Positions 48,115-58,148 of a stretch of DNA of 64,000 nt are shown piece after piece. The position numbers were made by a program, and so were the translations under genes. The notes under the pieces were generated by a model. It did no database searches and was not told where the DNA came from. It saw only the letters and a program-made list of their open reading frames with translations. The stretch comes from Porodaedalea pini (taxonomy: Eukaryota; Basidiomycota; Agaricomycetes; Hymenochaetales; Hymenochaetaceae), in NCBI GenBank assembly GCA_002794775.1, contig NBAY01000001.1:2480001-2544000 (forward strand), in the 5' to 3' direction. Position 1 is the stretch's first letter; each line of letters opens with the position of its first letter.

Positions 48115-48884
48115 TAAAAGCAGAACCCCACCCAGGCTCATCCCCAGCGTACGTCGTCGCTGTCGACTCGCCTTCACTCGGTCTAGAGGAGCGCTCCCCT
48201 CGAAGGACTTGACGTGTAAACCCCCTGAACGACAACCCTCAACCCTGCCTGGATGTTTTCGGACGTTCGTGTATTACGTAAATCTCCCAACCAACTTGTC
48301 CCGACTATTACTGCATTTGGACACCAACTTGACCTTGGAGGAGTTGACAGCTCAATTAAGAAACCCTTTCCCACCCTGGCTCTCCGTATCTCACTCTGGT
48401 GGAGGAACCATCTGACATGGACGTGGGTAACTCAACGCGTACAATCATCGATGACATTGTCGTTTGTAATCACAGCTGCGCACTTCCGCATAGTCATCAA
48501 GTTTGCCAACGAACCTATCCTTCGTCAGCGTAACATCCATCCGAACAACCAGCCCTTACCTGTTCCCCCACTGACGTAGTCAAGATAGATCTCACTGAGG
48601 AACAGCAGTGGGCTCTCCCTTCCTCTTCGCGCTACGACAACGAACGACAATCGTACGTAGCAGACAATAGAAACCACGTCACCCATAATCTCTGGTGGAG
48701 CGACATTAGGCACGCCTGGTACTCGACTGACCCATCAGGCGAACGAACTCATTGGGCACCTCAACCTCCCCGTGCACCGTCGTCACCTACAGTCCCGACA
48801 TCGTCGGTTGTCCTCCCAAGCGAACCAGGAGGTTATTGTACGCCCCATAGAGACTCGTCACCACCAACTCCCCCAGAATGCCTG

Positions 48885-49973
48885 ATGCATACGCCCGTAC
48901 CAGTGATGGCGGAGGGCTTCACTACAAGGCAGCAGCAGGAGATCGCAGCAATCATAGCTGCCACCTTCACCCGAGCAGCAACGAATGCCCCTGCGGCCCA
49001 AGCTCCAGCTCCCTCAATTGATGTCGCCCGGCCATGCAAATTCGCTGGTGGCGATGATTACCTTGACTTCAAGCGCGAAGTCCTACTCTTCGTCTCGGTG
49101 AACCCCACGAGGTACCCCTCGTCATCGAGCAAGATCTATGTCGCCCTCTCTTACCTCAAGGGTGGCAACGCGTCGACGTGGGCGCAAAACTATGTCCAGG
49201 AATTCACGACGAGTGGTGTTGTGAGTTTCATGGATGACTGGACCAAGTTCCAGGAACGACTGGATGCCTCCTTCGACGATCCAAACAGGAAAGAGAAAGT
49301 GTTGAAAAAGTTCTGAGACAAGATCCAGAAGGACCTCTCCACTGACGAGTTCTTCCAGGATCTCGATGTGATCATCAAGGCCGCAGAGCTGAAGGATGAC
49401 AGCGTCATTTGCGACCGTCTGAAGCGCGTGATGAACATCGAGGTGGTCTGCGGTGTGTTGAGGTCGACGCCCGTGCCAACGACGTATGAGGCATGGAAGA
49501 AGAAGGCCATTGAGATCGACCGGGGTGAACAGCAGATTCGCGCAATCCAATGAGGCCGTACATTACCGTTCACGCCCCGTCCGACGCCCCAACAAGGACC
49601 TCCTGCACGCCGACAGGTGGTAGCCCCACACGTCGACAAGTGTGACGTGATGGGCATCACTTTTGGAGGTGTAGGACAACCAATGGACGTCTCGATGAAC
49701 GAGGCACAATGAAAGCGAGCGTGCTGGATTTGTGGTGGACTGGGCCACTTCAAGGATAAATGCCCACAGGGGAAGACAATCATCCAGCGCATGCTGGAAC
49801 TGATGGCGCCAGGCGAACGTCGCATCCTCGCGGACGAGCTCGGTGCGATGAAGGAATCGGCCTTTGAGGAAGTCGTAGACACTCGGAGGTCGACTGTGGA
49901 GGACTATGTGGAGGAAGAAGGTGATGACAAAGAGGTTGTTGACTCGCAGGATTTTGCGAGTGGTCAGGCGTAG
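48885..49973 (+). pseudogene. gag: Gag of chromovirus copy 2
   Basis: Same protein as copy 1 gag from MHTPVPVMAEGFTTRQQQEI to EVVDSQDFASGQA, including the knuckle CWICGGLGHFKDKC. In-frame TGA codons at 49314-49316, 49551-49553 and 49710-49712. At the first two, copy 1 has CGA. Upstream, 48253-48579 is an open frame (MFSDVRVLRKSPNQ...) whose counterpart in copy 1 is shorter. Confidence 0.88.
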
Positions 49974-50222
49974 CCATTGGGGCGACTGACTGAGAAGAAC
50001 AAGGAACTTCGAATCCGGATTCGCTAAAATATAACCAACTGTCTGTACAATACATAGATGCAAACGACGTCGATGGTTTTCCTGATTACGAAGTCCCCAC
50101 CGGTGTGAACGAAAATGAAGAATACGAGCAGCTGTTCATGAGAGGAACTGGCGGACGCCAGCTGGACCTTCTCCTGAACGTCAGACACGGCGTAGCGGGC
50201 GAATTGAGAGAGGTAGACGCGC

Positions 50223-51211
50223 TGAAAGGTGACGGTACGGTCTACTGGCAGACTCGGACCTGGTTGAGTTCGGCCACTGGGGGTTCACTCTAACGTGTCT
50301 GATGGAGGGGATAGTGTCAGGAAGTGTGGGGAAGTGTAATAGAATACTCGGGGCTAGGTGTCGACTCGAGGACGTGAGTACAAAGGACGACCAGCAAAAC
50401 GTGCCTAAATGCGGTCGGAGAACAAAGAGCAACTACGATCTTGACAACCCGGGCTCGGAAACTCGCCAGTGAAGACAGGAATCGATACTATTCGTCGAGA
50501 CGATTCTGAATCTGAAAAGACCTCGAGACGCGATGCAGAATTGACGGAGATATAGCAGTTGCACTGGTTGCGGCTGGCGGAATGCACAGAACTCCCGGAA
50601 CCAAAAGCTATTTTCGTAGCTCTACGACGCGGGCTCGGAATCGTGCAAGAAAAGACAGTGTTCGAAAGCGATTTTCGACGAGGTTAAGAATCTGAAGAGA
50701 GCTCGGGAAACGGATAAGAACTGAGGGCGATATAGCGAAAGCAAGATTTGGCCGAAAACGGGACTCGAGACGGAACGGACGGAACGACACTGAACGGCGA
50801 CAGCGACGAGAACTAAAGACTGGGACTGACTCAGGGGAACTAAACTTTCTTTTTTTGAGATATTTACATGAGTGTTTAAATAACCAACAGAGGGTTGAGC
50901 CTCTGAGCGGCATACAAAGGACACAAAGACAGACCGGAGGCTCTAGCCAAACAACACCAAATAGCTGGAACCCGGAGCCGTAACTCGTGAACATGAGTAA
51001 TTAAGCTTCGGGAGGCTTGGAACAATACCAGATGTGACCCAAAATGGACTTCGGTGGCTCACCGGTGCAGAACCAAGCCGTATGTGTCGAGTTAATACTG
51101 CCAAACACTGAAACTGTCCTGAAATGCATCGGGGATACTTGTAAGACTGTCCTGAGTCGAGTCGAACCTAATAGAGCCGATTCCGAGGCCAGCGGCATCG
51201 GGATCTCCACA
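50223..51211 (-). repeat. 3' LTR of the gag-only element
   Basis: 989 bp, matching 53295-54283. It includes the last 39 codons and stop of the Gag-like frame (stop at 51092). Confidence 0.92.
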
Positions 51212-53257
51212 TCTCCACGGACCTTCTAATAGTGACCGTCCCTGGTCACTCCGCTCCTCGAGTGTCGAAGATGAAGGCAAAAGCGGTGTGAGGGGAACAT
51301 CCGAGGTGTCTGAATCCGAGACGGAATCGTCTGATGAGTCGAACGACGCCTCTGAGAGCACGGAAACATGAGAGATTGAATTTGCTGAGCCGACTGACGA
51401 AAAACCACTCTGAAAAGTGACTGGAGTCGAAACTGTATGCTGAGACACCAATTCTGAACCAAAACCGGTGGTTGCGGAGTCGATTTGAGCGTGGGAACGT
51501 CGTTCCGTTCGTTGCGTCGGACGGAACGCACGGAACTCACGGAACGGCTTCGAAATGCTATAAATATCTGAAAAACTCGGAGAGAAAGCCTGCAAAGTTG
51601 AATCTGCAATGTTGGGGCTGCTAAAATGCATAGAATTCGAATCTGGCACTAAGGCCGGGTCCGAAACGTCGGAACACGATGGAGGGACCTCTGAACTGTC
51701 GAAATCCGACGCATACACCGGGCAGACACGAGAACTTGAATTAAATAGGCTGGGTGTCGAAGAATCTGCCTTAAAATGCCTTCCCGGTGCATTTCTGCAC
51801 TGAAAATTCATTTCGTGGCCGAAACTACCCTTCGAAGAGTCGATCGGCGAGCTCGAGGACCGAGGAATCGAATTGAATGTAGCCGGAGGCTTCGAGAAGC
51901 GCGGAGAAGTCGAAGAACGCGGGGTAAGAGGCTGTACACTTGAGATAGAAGCACCGGAAGCGATGTGCCTGACAGAAGCTGAATGTGAGAAATGATCGGC
52001 ACTCCGAGTGTCCGTAACCTTCGGAGGGATGTCAGGGGCACTCGAGGAACTCGACGGAGCCATCCGAAGCTCCGGATATGCGTCATAGAATGCATCAAAC
52101 CTCTCTCGTAAGTCATGGCCACCAAAACTCGATGGAATAAATAATCCACTCGGAAGAACAACCTGCCCTGCCGAATTTCGCATGCAGCGACGGGTCCGAG
52201 AGTACTCCAAAACCACTGGACAGTCCTTGATGAAATGCTCGAGGGAACTGCAAAAGAAACAACCAAAAACGCGGCCGGAATGAGTTGTACGCGTCGGTGT
52301 CGAGTCTGCTGTCGGAACGGACGGAATGGACGAAACACACGGAACGGACGGAACGGACGGAACGCCCGGAACGCCCGGAACGGATGCAACAGATCGTATC
52401 TTCGTTTCTGACACTTGGGCAGCTGGGGAAACAAAGGGAACCACTGGGGAACGCAGGGGAACATTTGAAGTAGATAACTGAGATGTCGGGGTACTTGTAA
52501 AATCTGTAAAACTAGAACCGGAGATCTGAGACGCGTGGTGAGGGTACCGTTCGGAACGTGCTGGACCCAGCTCCTCGACCGAGTGTAAACGGCGCGCAGA
52601 AACTCGGTTTAAAATAAAATCGGCAGCCTCCATAACCTCCTCGATACTGAAAATGTCATCGGCGAGTCTGTCACTGAATAAAATCTCAAACCGATCGAAA
52701 ACGTGAGCTCGAAGCGATGCTGGGATGCCCTGGACAAAGAGCCTCTTTGCCTCCATATCAGTCATACGATCGTGGGCTTCGAGGTACCGAAAAATGCGAA
52801 GGAATGTCCGGAAATACTCATATAGCTGTTCCACGGTGTTCATGGGACTGGTGGATGACCTCTGGACTAACTCCTGAAGATCTGCACGTAGATAGCGATG
52901 AGTGTTGTCGGGGTACTCAGGATATAAAAATAGGACTGCCGTTTCGAAGCTAGACCATGTCGGTGAACTTGCCATGGCCTCCGGGAACAAACTCCAATGA
53001 TCGGCAATATCCAAGGAAGCATAGTAAATGGTCCAATAAACTCTGTCAGCCTCTGAGAGCTGAGCCTCATTGCAGAGAAGCCCAACATCCTCCAAGAACC
53101 GACCTATGAGACGAGGGTTCGAGCCATCGAAGAAAGGTGCATTGTCTGCACCCGAAAGCGGCATCAGGCTGGCACCACGAGTGCCACGAAGACAGGACCG
53201 AGGCATACTGAATCCGATGGACTGAAGCTGAAAGAAAACAAAGGGGAACACTCCCAA
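51092..53257 (-). CDS. Gag-like zinc-knuckle protein of the nested element
   Basis: Open frame of 721 codons; the likelier start is the second Met (53206, MPRSCLRGTRGAS), about 704 aa. The N-terminal third is helical and capsid-like: FFDGSNPRLIGRFLEDVG, then EQLYEYFRTFLRIFRYLE and SIEEVMEAADFILNR, similar in layout to Ty3/gypsy capsid proteins. A short repeat GVPGVPSVPSVP precedes the zinc knuckle CFFCSSLEHFIKDC (C333-x2-C336-x4-H341-x4-C346). The C-terminal half is Ser/Pro-rich and disordered-looking. The last 39 residues are encoded inside the 3' LTR. No stop codons or frameshifts, unlike the host element. Expected role: packaging of the element's own RNA. Confidence 0.85.
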   Translation of the reverse strand: MGVFPFVFFQLQSIGFSMPRSCLRGTRGASLMPLSGADNAPFFDGSNPRLIGRFLEDVGLLCNEAQLSEADRVYWTIYYASLDIADHWSLFPEAMASSPTWSSFETAVLFLYPEYPDNTHRYLRADLQELVQRSSTSPMNTVEQLYEYFRTFLRIFRYLEAHDRMTDMEAKRLFVQGIPASLRAHVFDRFEILFSDRLADDIFSIEEVMEAADFILNRVSARRLHSVEELGPARSERYPHHASQISGSSFTDFTSTPTSQLSTSNVPLRSPVVPFVSPAAQVSETKIRSVASVPGVPGVPSVPSVPCVSSIPSVPTADSTPTRTTHSGRVFGCFFCSSLEHFIKDCPVVLEYSRTRRCMRNSAGQVVLPSGLFIPSSFGGHDLRERFDAFYDAYPELRMAPSSSSSAPDIPPKVTDTRSADHFSHSASVRHIASGASISSVQPLTPRSSTSPRFSKPPATFNSIPRSSSSPIDSSKGSFGHEMNFQCRNAPGRHFKADSSTPSLFNSSSRVCPVYASDFDSSEVPPSCSDVSDPALVPDSNSMHFSSPNIADSTLQAFSPSFSDIYSISKPFREFRAFRPTQRTERRSHAQIDSATTGFGSELVSQHTVSTPVTFQSGFSSVGSANSISHVSVLSEASFDSSDDSVSDSDTSDVPLTPLLPSSSTLEERSDQGRSLLEGPWRCGDPDAAGLGIGSIRFDSTQDSLTSIPDAFQDSFSVWQY
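52305..52385. repeat. Short tandem repeat encoding Val-Pro units
   Basis: Repeats of cggaacggac/cggaacgccc units inside the Gag-like frame, coding for the VPSVP/VPGVP stretch. Likely length-variable between copies. Confidence 0.7.
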
Positions 53258-53294
53258 TACAAAGACAGAAACCCCCTCGCGGTGGGCTCCAATT

Positions 53295-54283
53295 TGAAAG
53301 GTGACGGTACGGTCTACTGGCAGACTCGGACCTGGTTGAGTTCGGCCACTGGGGGTTCACTCTAACATGTCTGATGGAGGGGATAGTGTCAGGAAGTGTG
53401 GGGAAGTGTAATAGAATACTCGGGGCTAGGTGTCGACTCGAGGACGTGAGTACAAAGGACGACCAGCAAAACGTGCCTAAATGCGGTCGGAGAACAAAGA
53501 GCAACTACGATCTTGACAACCCGGGCTCGGAAACTCGCCAGTGAAGACAGGAATCGATACTATTCGTCGAGACGATTCTGAATCTGAAAAGACCTCGAGA
53601 CGCGATGCAGAATTGACGGAGATATAGCAGTTGCACTGGTTGCGGCTGGCGGAATGCACGGAACTCCCGGAACCAAAAGCTATTTTCGTAGCTCTACGAC
53701 GCGGGCTCGGAATCGTGCAAGAAAAGACAGTGTTCGAAAGCGATTTTCGACGAGGTTAAGAATCTGAAGAGAGCTCGGGAAACGGATAAGAACTGAGGGC
53801 GATATAGCGAAAGCAAGATTTGGCCGAAAACGGGACTCGAGACGGAACGGACGGAACGACACTGAACGGCGACAGCGACGAGAACTAAAGACTGGGACTG
53901 ACTCAGGGGAACTAAACTTTCTTTTTTTGAGATATTTACATGAGTGTTTAAATAACCAACAGAGGGTTGAGCCTCTGAGCGGCATACAAAGGACACAAAG
54001 ACAGACCGGAGGCTCTAGCCAAACAACACCAAATAGCTGGAACCCGGAGCCGTAACTCGTGAACATGAGTAATTAAGCTTCGGGAGGCTCGGAACAATAC
54101 CAGATGTGACCCAAAATGGACTTCGGTGGCTCACCGGTGCAGAACCAAGCCGTATGTGTCGAGTTAATACTGCCAAACACTGAAACTGTCCTGAAATGCA
54201 TCAGGGATACTTGTAAGACTGTCCTGAGTCGAGTCGAACCTAATAGAGCCGATTCCGAGGCCAGCGGCATCGGGATCTCCACA
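53295..54283 (-). repeat. 5' LTR of the gag-only element
   Basis: 989 bp, same length as the other LTR. Differences noticed by eye: 53368 (acatg/acgtg), 53660 (acgga/acaga), the gctcgg/gcttgg site near 54090, and the atcagg/atcggg site near 54203. Confidence 0.92.
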
Positions 54284-57200
54284 GCGCATGCCCTTGTGGA
54301 CTCGGGGTGTACAGGATTGTGCATCGACGTGAGGTTTGTCGAACGGTATGGGTTAGAGACGAAGCATTACATCCGACCCCTCGCGGTGCTCAATGCCGAC
54401 GGCACGCACAACGAGGCCAGGTTGATCAAAGAATATGTCGATGTCGAGCTCATGATCGGCCACCACAAGGAAAGAATCGTCCTTGCAGTGACGTCCCTAG
54501 CATCGTCGAACATCTTCCTGGGATATGACTGGCTTTGACGTCACAATCCAGAGGTCGACTGGAAAACAGGTTCGATTGAATTCACCCGCTGTCCAGAAGA
54601 ATGTGCAATCGAGAGAGAGCCAGTGGAGGACCTAGACAAAGTGAGGAAGGTGGTGGAACAGATGAGGAGGGTGAGTGAGATGCGAATGGACAAGGCGTCC
54701 TGGCCCGCATACCTCAACGACTACGCCGACGTTTTCAGTGAAAAGGGCTTCGAGAAGCTGCCGGAACACCGACCCTGGGACCATGTCATCGACTTGAAGC
54801 CCGACTTCAAGCCGAGCGACTGTAAGATCTACCCACTCACGCCAACCGAGCAGCAGTCACTCAAGGACTTTCTTGATGAAAATCTGAAGTCTGGTCGCAT
54901 TCGACGGTCGATATCACCCATGGCGTCGCCCTTCTTCTTCATTAAGAAGGCAGACAAATCGCTACGCCCGATCCAGGATTACCGTAAGCTCAATGATGGT
55001 ACAATCAAGAACAAGTACCCCCTCCCTCTCATCGACGAACTCGTCGACAAGGTCAAGAAAGCGAAGTACATCACTAAGCTTGACCTTCGCTGGGGGTACT
55101 ACAATATCCGGATCCGCGAGGGTGATGAATGGAAGGCAGTGTTTCGCACAAACATGGGCCTCTTCGAACCGACGGTCATGTTCTTTGGCCTTTGCAACGC
55201 ACCGGCCACGTTCCAGGCCTTTGTCAACCACATCTTCAAGGACCTGATCTACACAAACTTGATCATCATATACCTCGATGACATCCTGATCCTCTCAGAA
55301 ACCATTGAGGAGCATATCGACACATCGAGGCGCGTACTCCAGATCCTCTGAGAAAATGGCCTGTACCTAAAGCCGGAGAAGTGCGAATTCGATGCCAAAG
55401 TCGTCAAGTACCTCGGTCACATCATTGGCAATGGCGAGATCAGGGCTGACCCGGCAAAGACGGAGGCGATTGCGAACTGGCCGGTCCCATGAAACCTCAA
55501 GGAGCTGCAACAGTTCCTCGGCATGGGAAACTGGCTGAGACGGTTTATTAAAGACTACAGCAAGGTGGTCCGACCGTTGACATCGTTAATGGGCAAGAAG
55601 GACTGGGTATGGGAGACCAAACAGCAGGAAGTGTTCGAGGAGCTGAGACGACGTCTCTGCTCACCTCCAGTCCTGGCCATCGCCAACGACGAGGGCCCTT
55701 TCCACATAGAAGTGGACTCGTCGAACTTTGCGCTTGGTGGTGTGTTGTTGCAGAAGCAGGAAGGGAAGTGGAGGGTGATCGCCTACAGGTCAGAAGTGCT
55801 CGAACCGGTGGAACGAAACTATGAGATCTACGACAAGGAGATGCTCGCGATCGTTTTGGCGCTCAAGGAATGGCGACAATATCTCCTCGGCGCTCGCCAC
55901 AAGATCGAAATCTGGTCCGACCACGCCAACCTCACCTACTTCAGGTCGGCGCAGAAGCTGAGCTATCGTCAAGCTCGCTGGCGGACAGAGCTCGAAGAAT
56001 TCGACTTCCACCTCGAACACAAGTCCGGGAAGACGATGGGAAAGGCCGATCTGTTATCACGCATGGCGGGTTATGATCAGGGCAAGGATGACAATGACGG
56101 CGTCGTGTTCATCAAGGACAAGTGGCTGAACCGTGGAGTAGTGCGAACATCGCACGACGAGGTGGTGAAACGAGTGGGTGAAGCACAGAGAGCGCAGGAT
56201 GAGTCGGAGAGGCCGACAGGTATGATGGAGGTTGACGGCTTATGGCAGATGAAAGGCAAGGTGTATGTACTGTCAACAATGAAGGAGGCCGTGTTGTGGG
56301 AGTGTCACGACTCGGTGCTAGCTGGTCATCTGGGAGCGTCGAAGACAGTAGAGCTCATCCGTCGCAATTTCTGGTGGGCATCGATGTTCTCAGACGTCCG
56401 AGCATACGTCCGAGGATGCGACCGTTGTCAATGGACAAAAGCCTTAAGAACGTCGAGGTCGAGGCCGCTTCATCCAAATGCAGTCCCTGAAGGTCCCTGG
56501 GAAATTGTTACGGTCGACCTAATCGGAGAACTCCTGGACTCCAAGGGACACAACACGATCTGCGTCTTCGTGGATAGGTTCTCGAAGCAGATGCACGTGA
56601 TCCCAACAACGATGAAATTGTCAGCGGAAGGCATGGCTCAGTTGTACCGCGACCACGTCTTCCGCCTCCACGGATTACTGAAAAAGATCATCCACGACAG
56701 AGGCACGCAGTTCGATGCGTCGATGATGAAGGAGCTGTACAAACTCCTGCACATCGAAGGCAACCCATCGACGGCGTACCACCCGCAAATGGACGGTCAA
56801 ACGGAACGCGTCAACCAAGAGCTTGAACAGTACCTCCGACTCTTCGTTGACCATCGGCAATCGGACTGGAAAGACTGGCTTCCCCTTGCAGAGTTCGCGT
56901 ACAACAACCGCGAACACTCGGCGATGAAGATGTCCCCCTTCTATGCAAACACCGGACGTCATCCCTTGAGCTTTGAAACGACACGAACCTCATCTGCTAA
57001 CATGTCAGCGGAAGAATTCGCAAGGCACATCAAGGAGACTCATCGCATTGCAAAAGAAAATCTGGTCAAGGCAGTGGAGGATATGAAGCGCTACCATGAC
57101 CGGACAGCAGGGGTGTCAGTGGAGTACAAGGCAGGAGACAAGGTCTTCCTCGATGGGCGGAATATCAGTACAGACTCGCCAACGAAGAAGCTCGCCGACA

Positions 57201-57664
57201 AGTGGTATGGCCCCTTTAACATTGTTGACAAGGTGGGAGCAAGCGCTTACAAGCTCAAGCTCCCCAAATGGTGGAAAAAGGTGCACCCCGTTTTCAACGA
57301 AGCCCTGCTGAAACCCGCCGTCGAACCGTCCTTCGAAAGCCAAAAACAACCACCGCCGCCGCCGCCCGACATCGTCGACAACGAGGAGGAGTACGAAATC
57401 GAGGAGGTCCTAGACTCACGCCTACACCGAGGAAAACTACAGTACCTCATCAAATGGGTTGGCTACAACGAACTGACTTGGCAGCCGGAGATGGACTTCG
57501 GTGAGAACGCAAAGGAGGCGATCGCAGAATTCTATCGAAAACACCCCGGCGCCCCTCGTAAACTCGACATCCCTCGCGAACGCCTCCGTCCACTCTTCGT
57601 CAACACTGAGCCTGACGACCACGATCATGGCTGGTCAGGACGCCCAGCCTTGAGGGGGGGGTAA

Positions 57665-58092
57665 TGTTAGAACTCGAACTTCCCCTTTTCTTTATTTTCC
57701 CTTTCCCCTTTCCTTTTCTTTAATCGCTCCTTTCTTTTTCATTATCTTTAATCATCTTTCCAATCGCTTCCCACACTCCCTTCACACTCCCTTCACTTGT
57801 TCCATTCCCACTCATTATGTAATATTAGGTAATATAGTCTCACGGTCGTCGCTATATAAGGTCTCAGGAATCGCATGAACTCCTTGTTCTGCTTTTCCTC
57901 TTACCTCCACGACGACCTAGGTGAGACTCGTCCCCCTTGTATTAGTTTAGACTTGTATTGATCCTCTTACCTCCGCGACGACCTAGCCTGAGTACAGTGT
58001 GTCCCGAGTCCCCGCTCGAGTATAACACGTCCCAGACGACAGTCAGCCGAGGCCTGCCCAGTCCGAGTCGTCTCCCGGACTCCCACCTAACA
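57665..58092 (+). repeat. 3' LTR of chromovirus copy 2
   Basis: TGTTAGAACT ... CCCACCTAACA, 428 bp with both 24-bp direct repeats. Its last base is directly followed by the TATA region of block B'. Confidence 0.92.
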
Positions 58093-58148
58093 CATATAAA
58101 AAGCAGGCATTTTCTGTGTCTTCCACTCTGGAGCCTCTAACTTCCATA

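Larger units (their letters stand above)
50223..54283 (-). mobile_element. Gag-only LTR element nested in copy 2 (4061 bp)
   Basis: Two 989-bp direct repeats (50223-51211 and 53295-54283) with TG...CA ends when read on the minus strand (TGTGGAGATC ... CCTTTCA) enclose one long reading frame. A 4-bp target duplication gcgc (50219-50222 and 54284-54287) flanks it, and removing element plus one gcgc restores the protease reading EVDAHALVDSG of the host element. A tRNA-type primer site tggagcccaccgcgagg begins 3 bases after the 5' LTR (53291 downward). No protease, RT, RNase H or integrase is present, so movement would need enzymes in trans. The LTRs differ at only about four positions seen by eye. 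Confidence 0.9.
50105..57664 (+). pseudogene. pol: Pol of chromovirus copy 2 (interrupted by insertion and stops)
   Basis: The protease reading frame starts at about 50105 and is cut after REVDA at 50222 by the 4-kb element. It resumes at 54284 with HALVDSGCTGLCIDVRF. Stops: TGA at 54536, 55349 and 55490, each where copy 1 has CGA. Reverse transcriptase ([28 protein letters not shown]) lies at 54.6-55.35 kb. From 55523 to 57664 the frame is open for 713 aa and covers RNase H, the whole integrase including the zinc-binding part (GASKTVELIRRNFWWASMFS) that is damaged in copy 1, and the chromodomain. Confidence 0.92.
47752..58092 (+). mobile_element. Ty3/gypsy chromovirus copy 2 (decayed, with nested 4-kb element)
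   Basis: Same family as copy 1 but with TGTTAGAACT LTR starts. 5' LTR 47752-48114 (363 bp), 3' LTR 57665-58092 (428 bp), gag and pol broken by stops, and a foreign 4061-bp element at 50223-54283. Flanks do not form a target duplication: left cagtg, in copy 3; right catat, in block B'. This hints at recombination. Confidence 0.93.
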
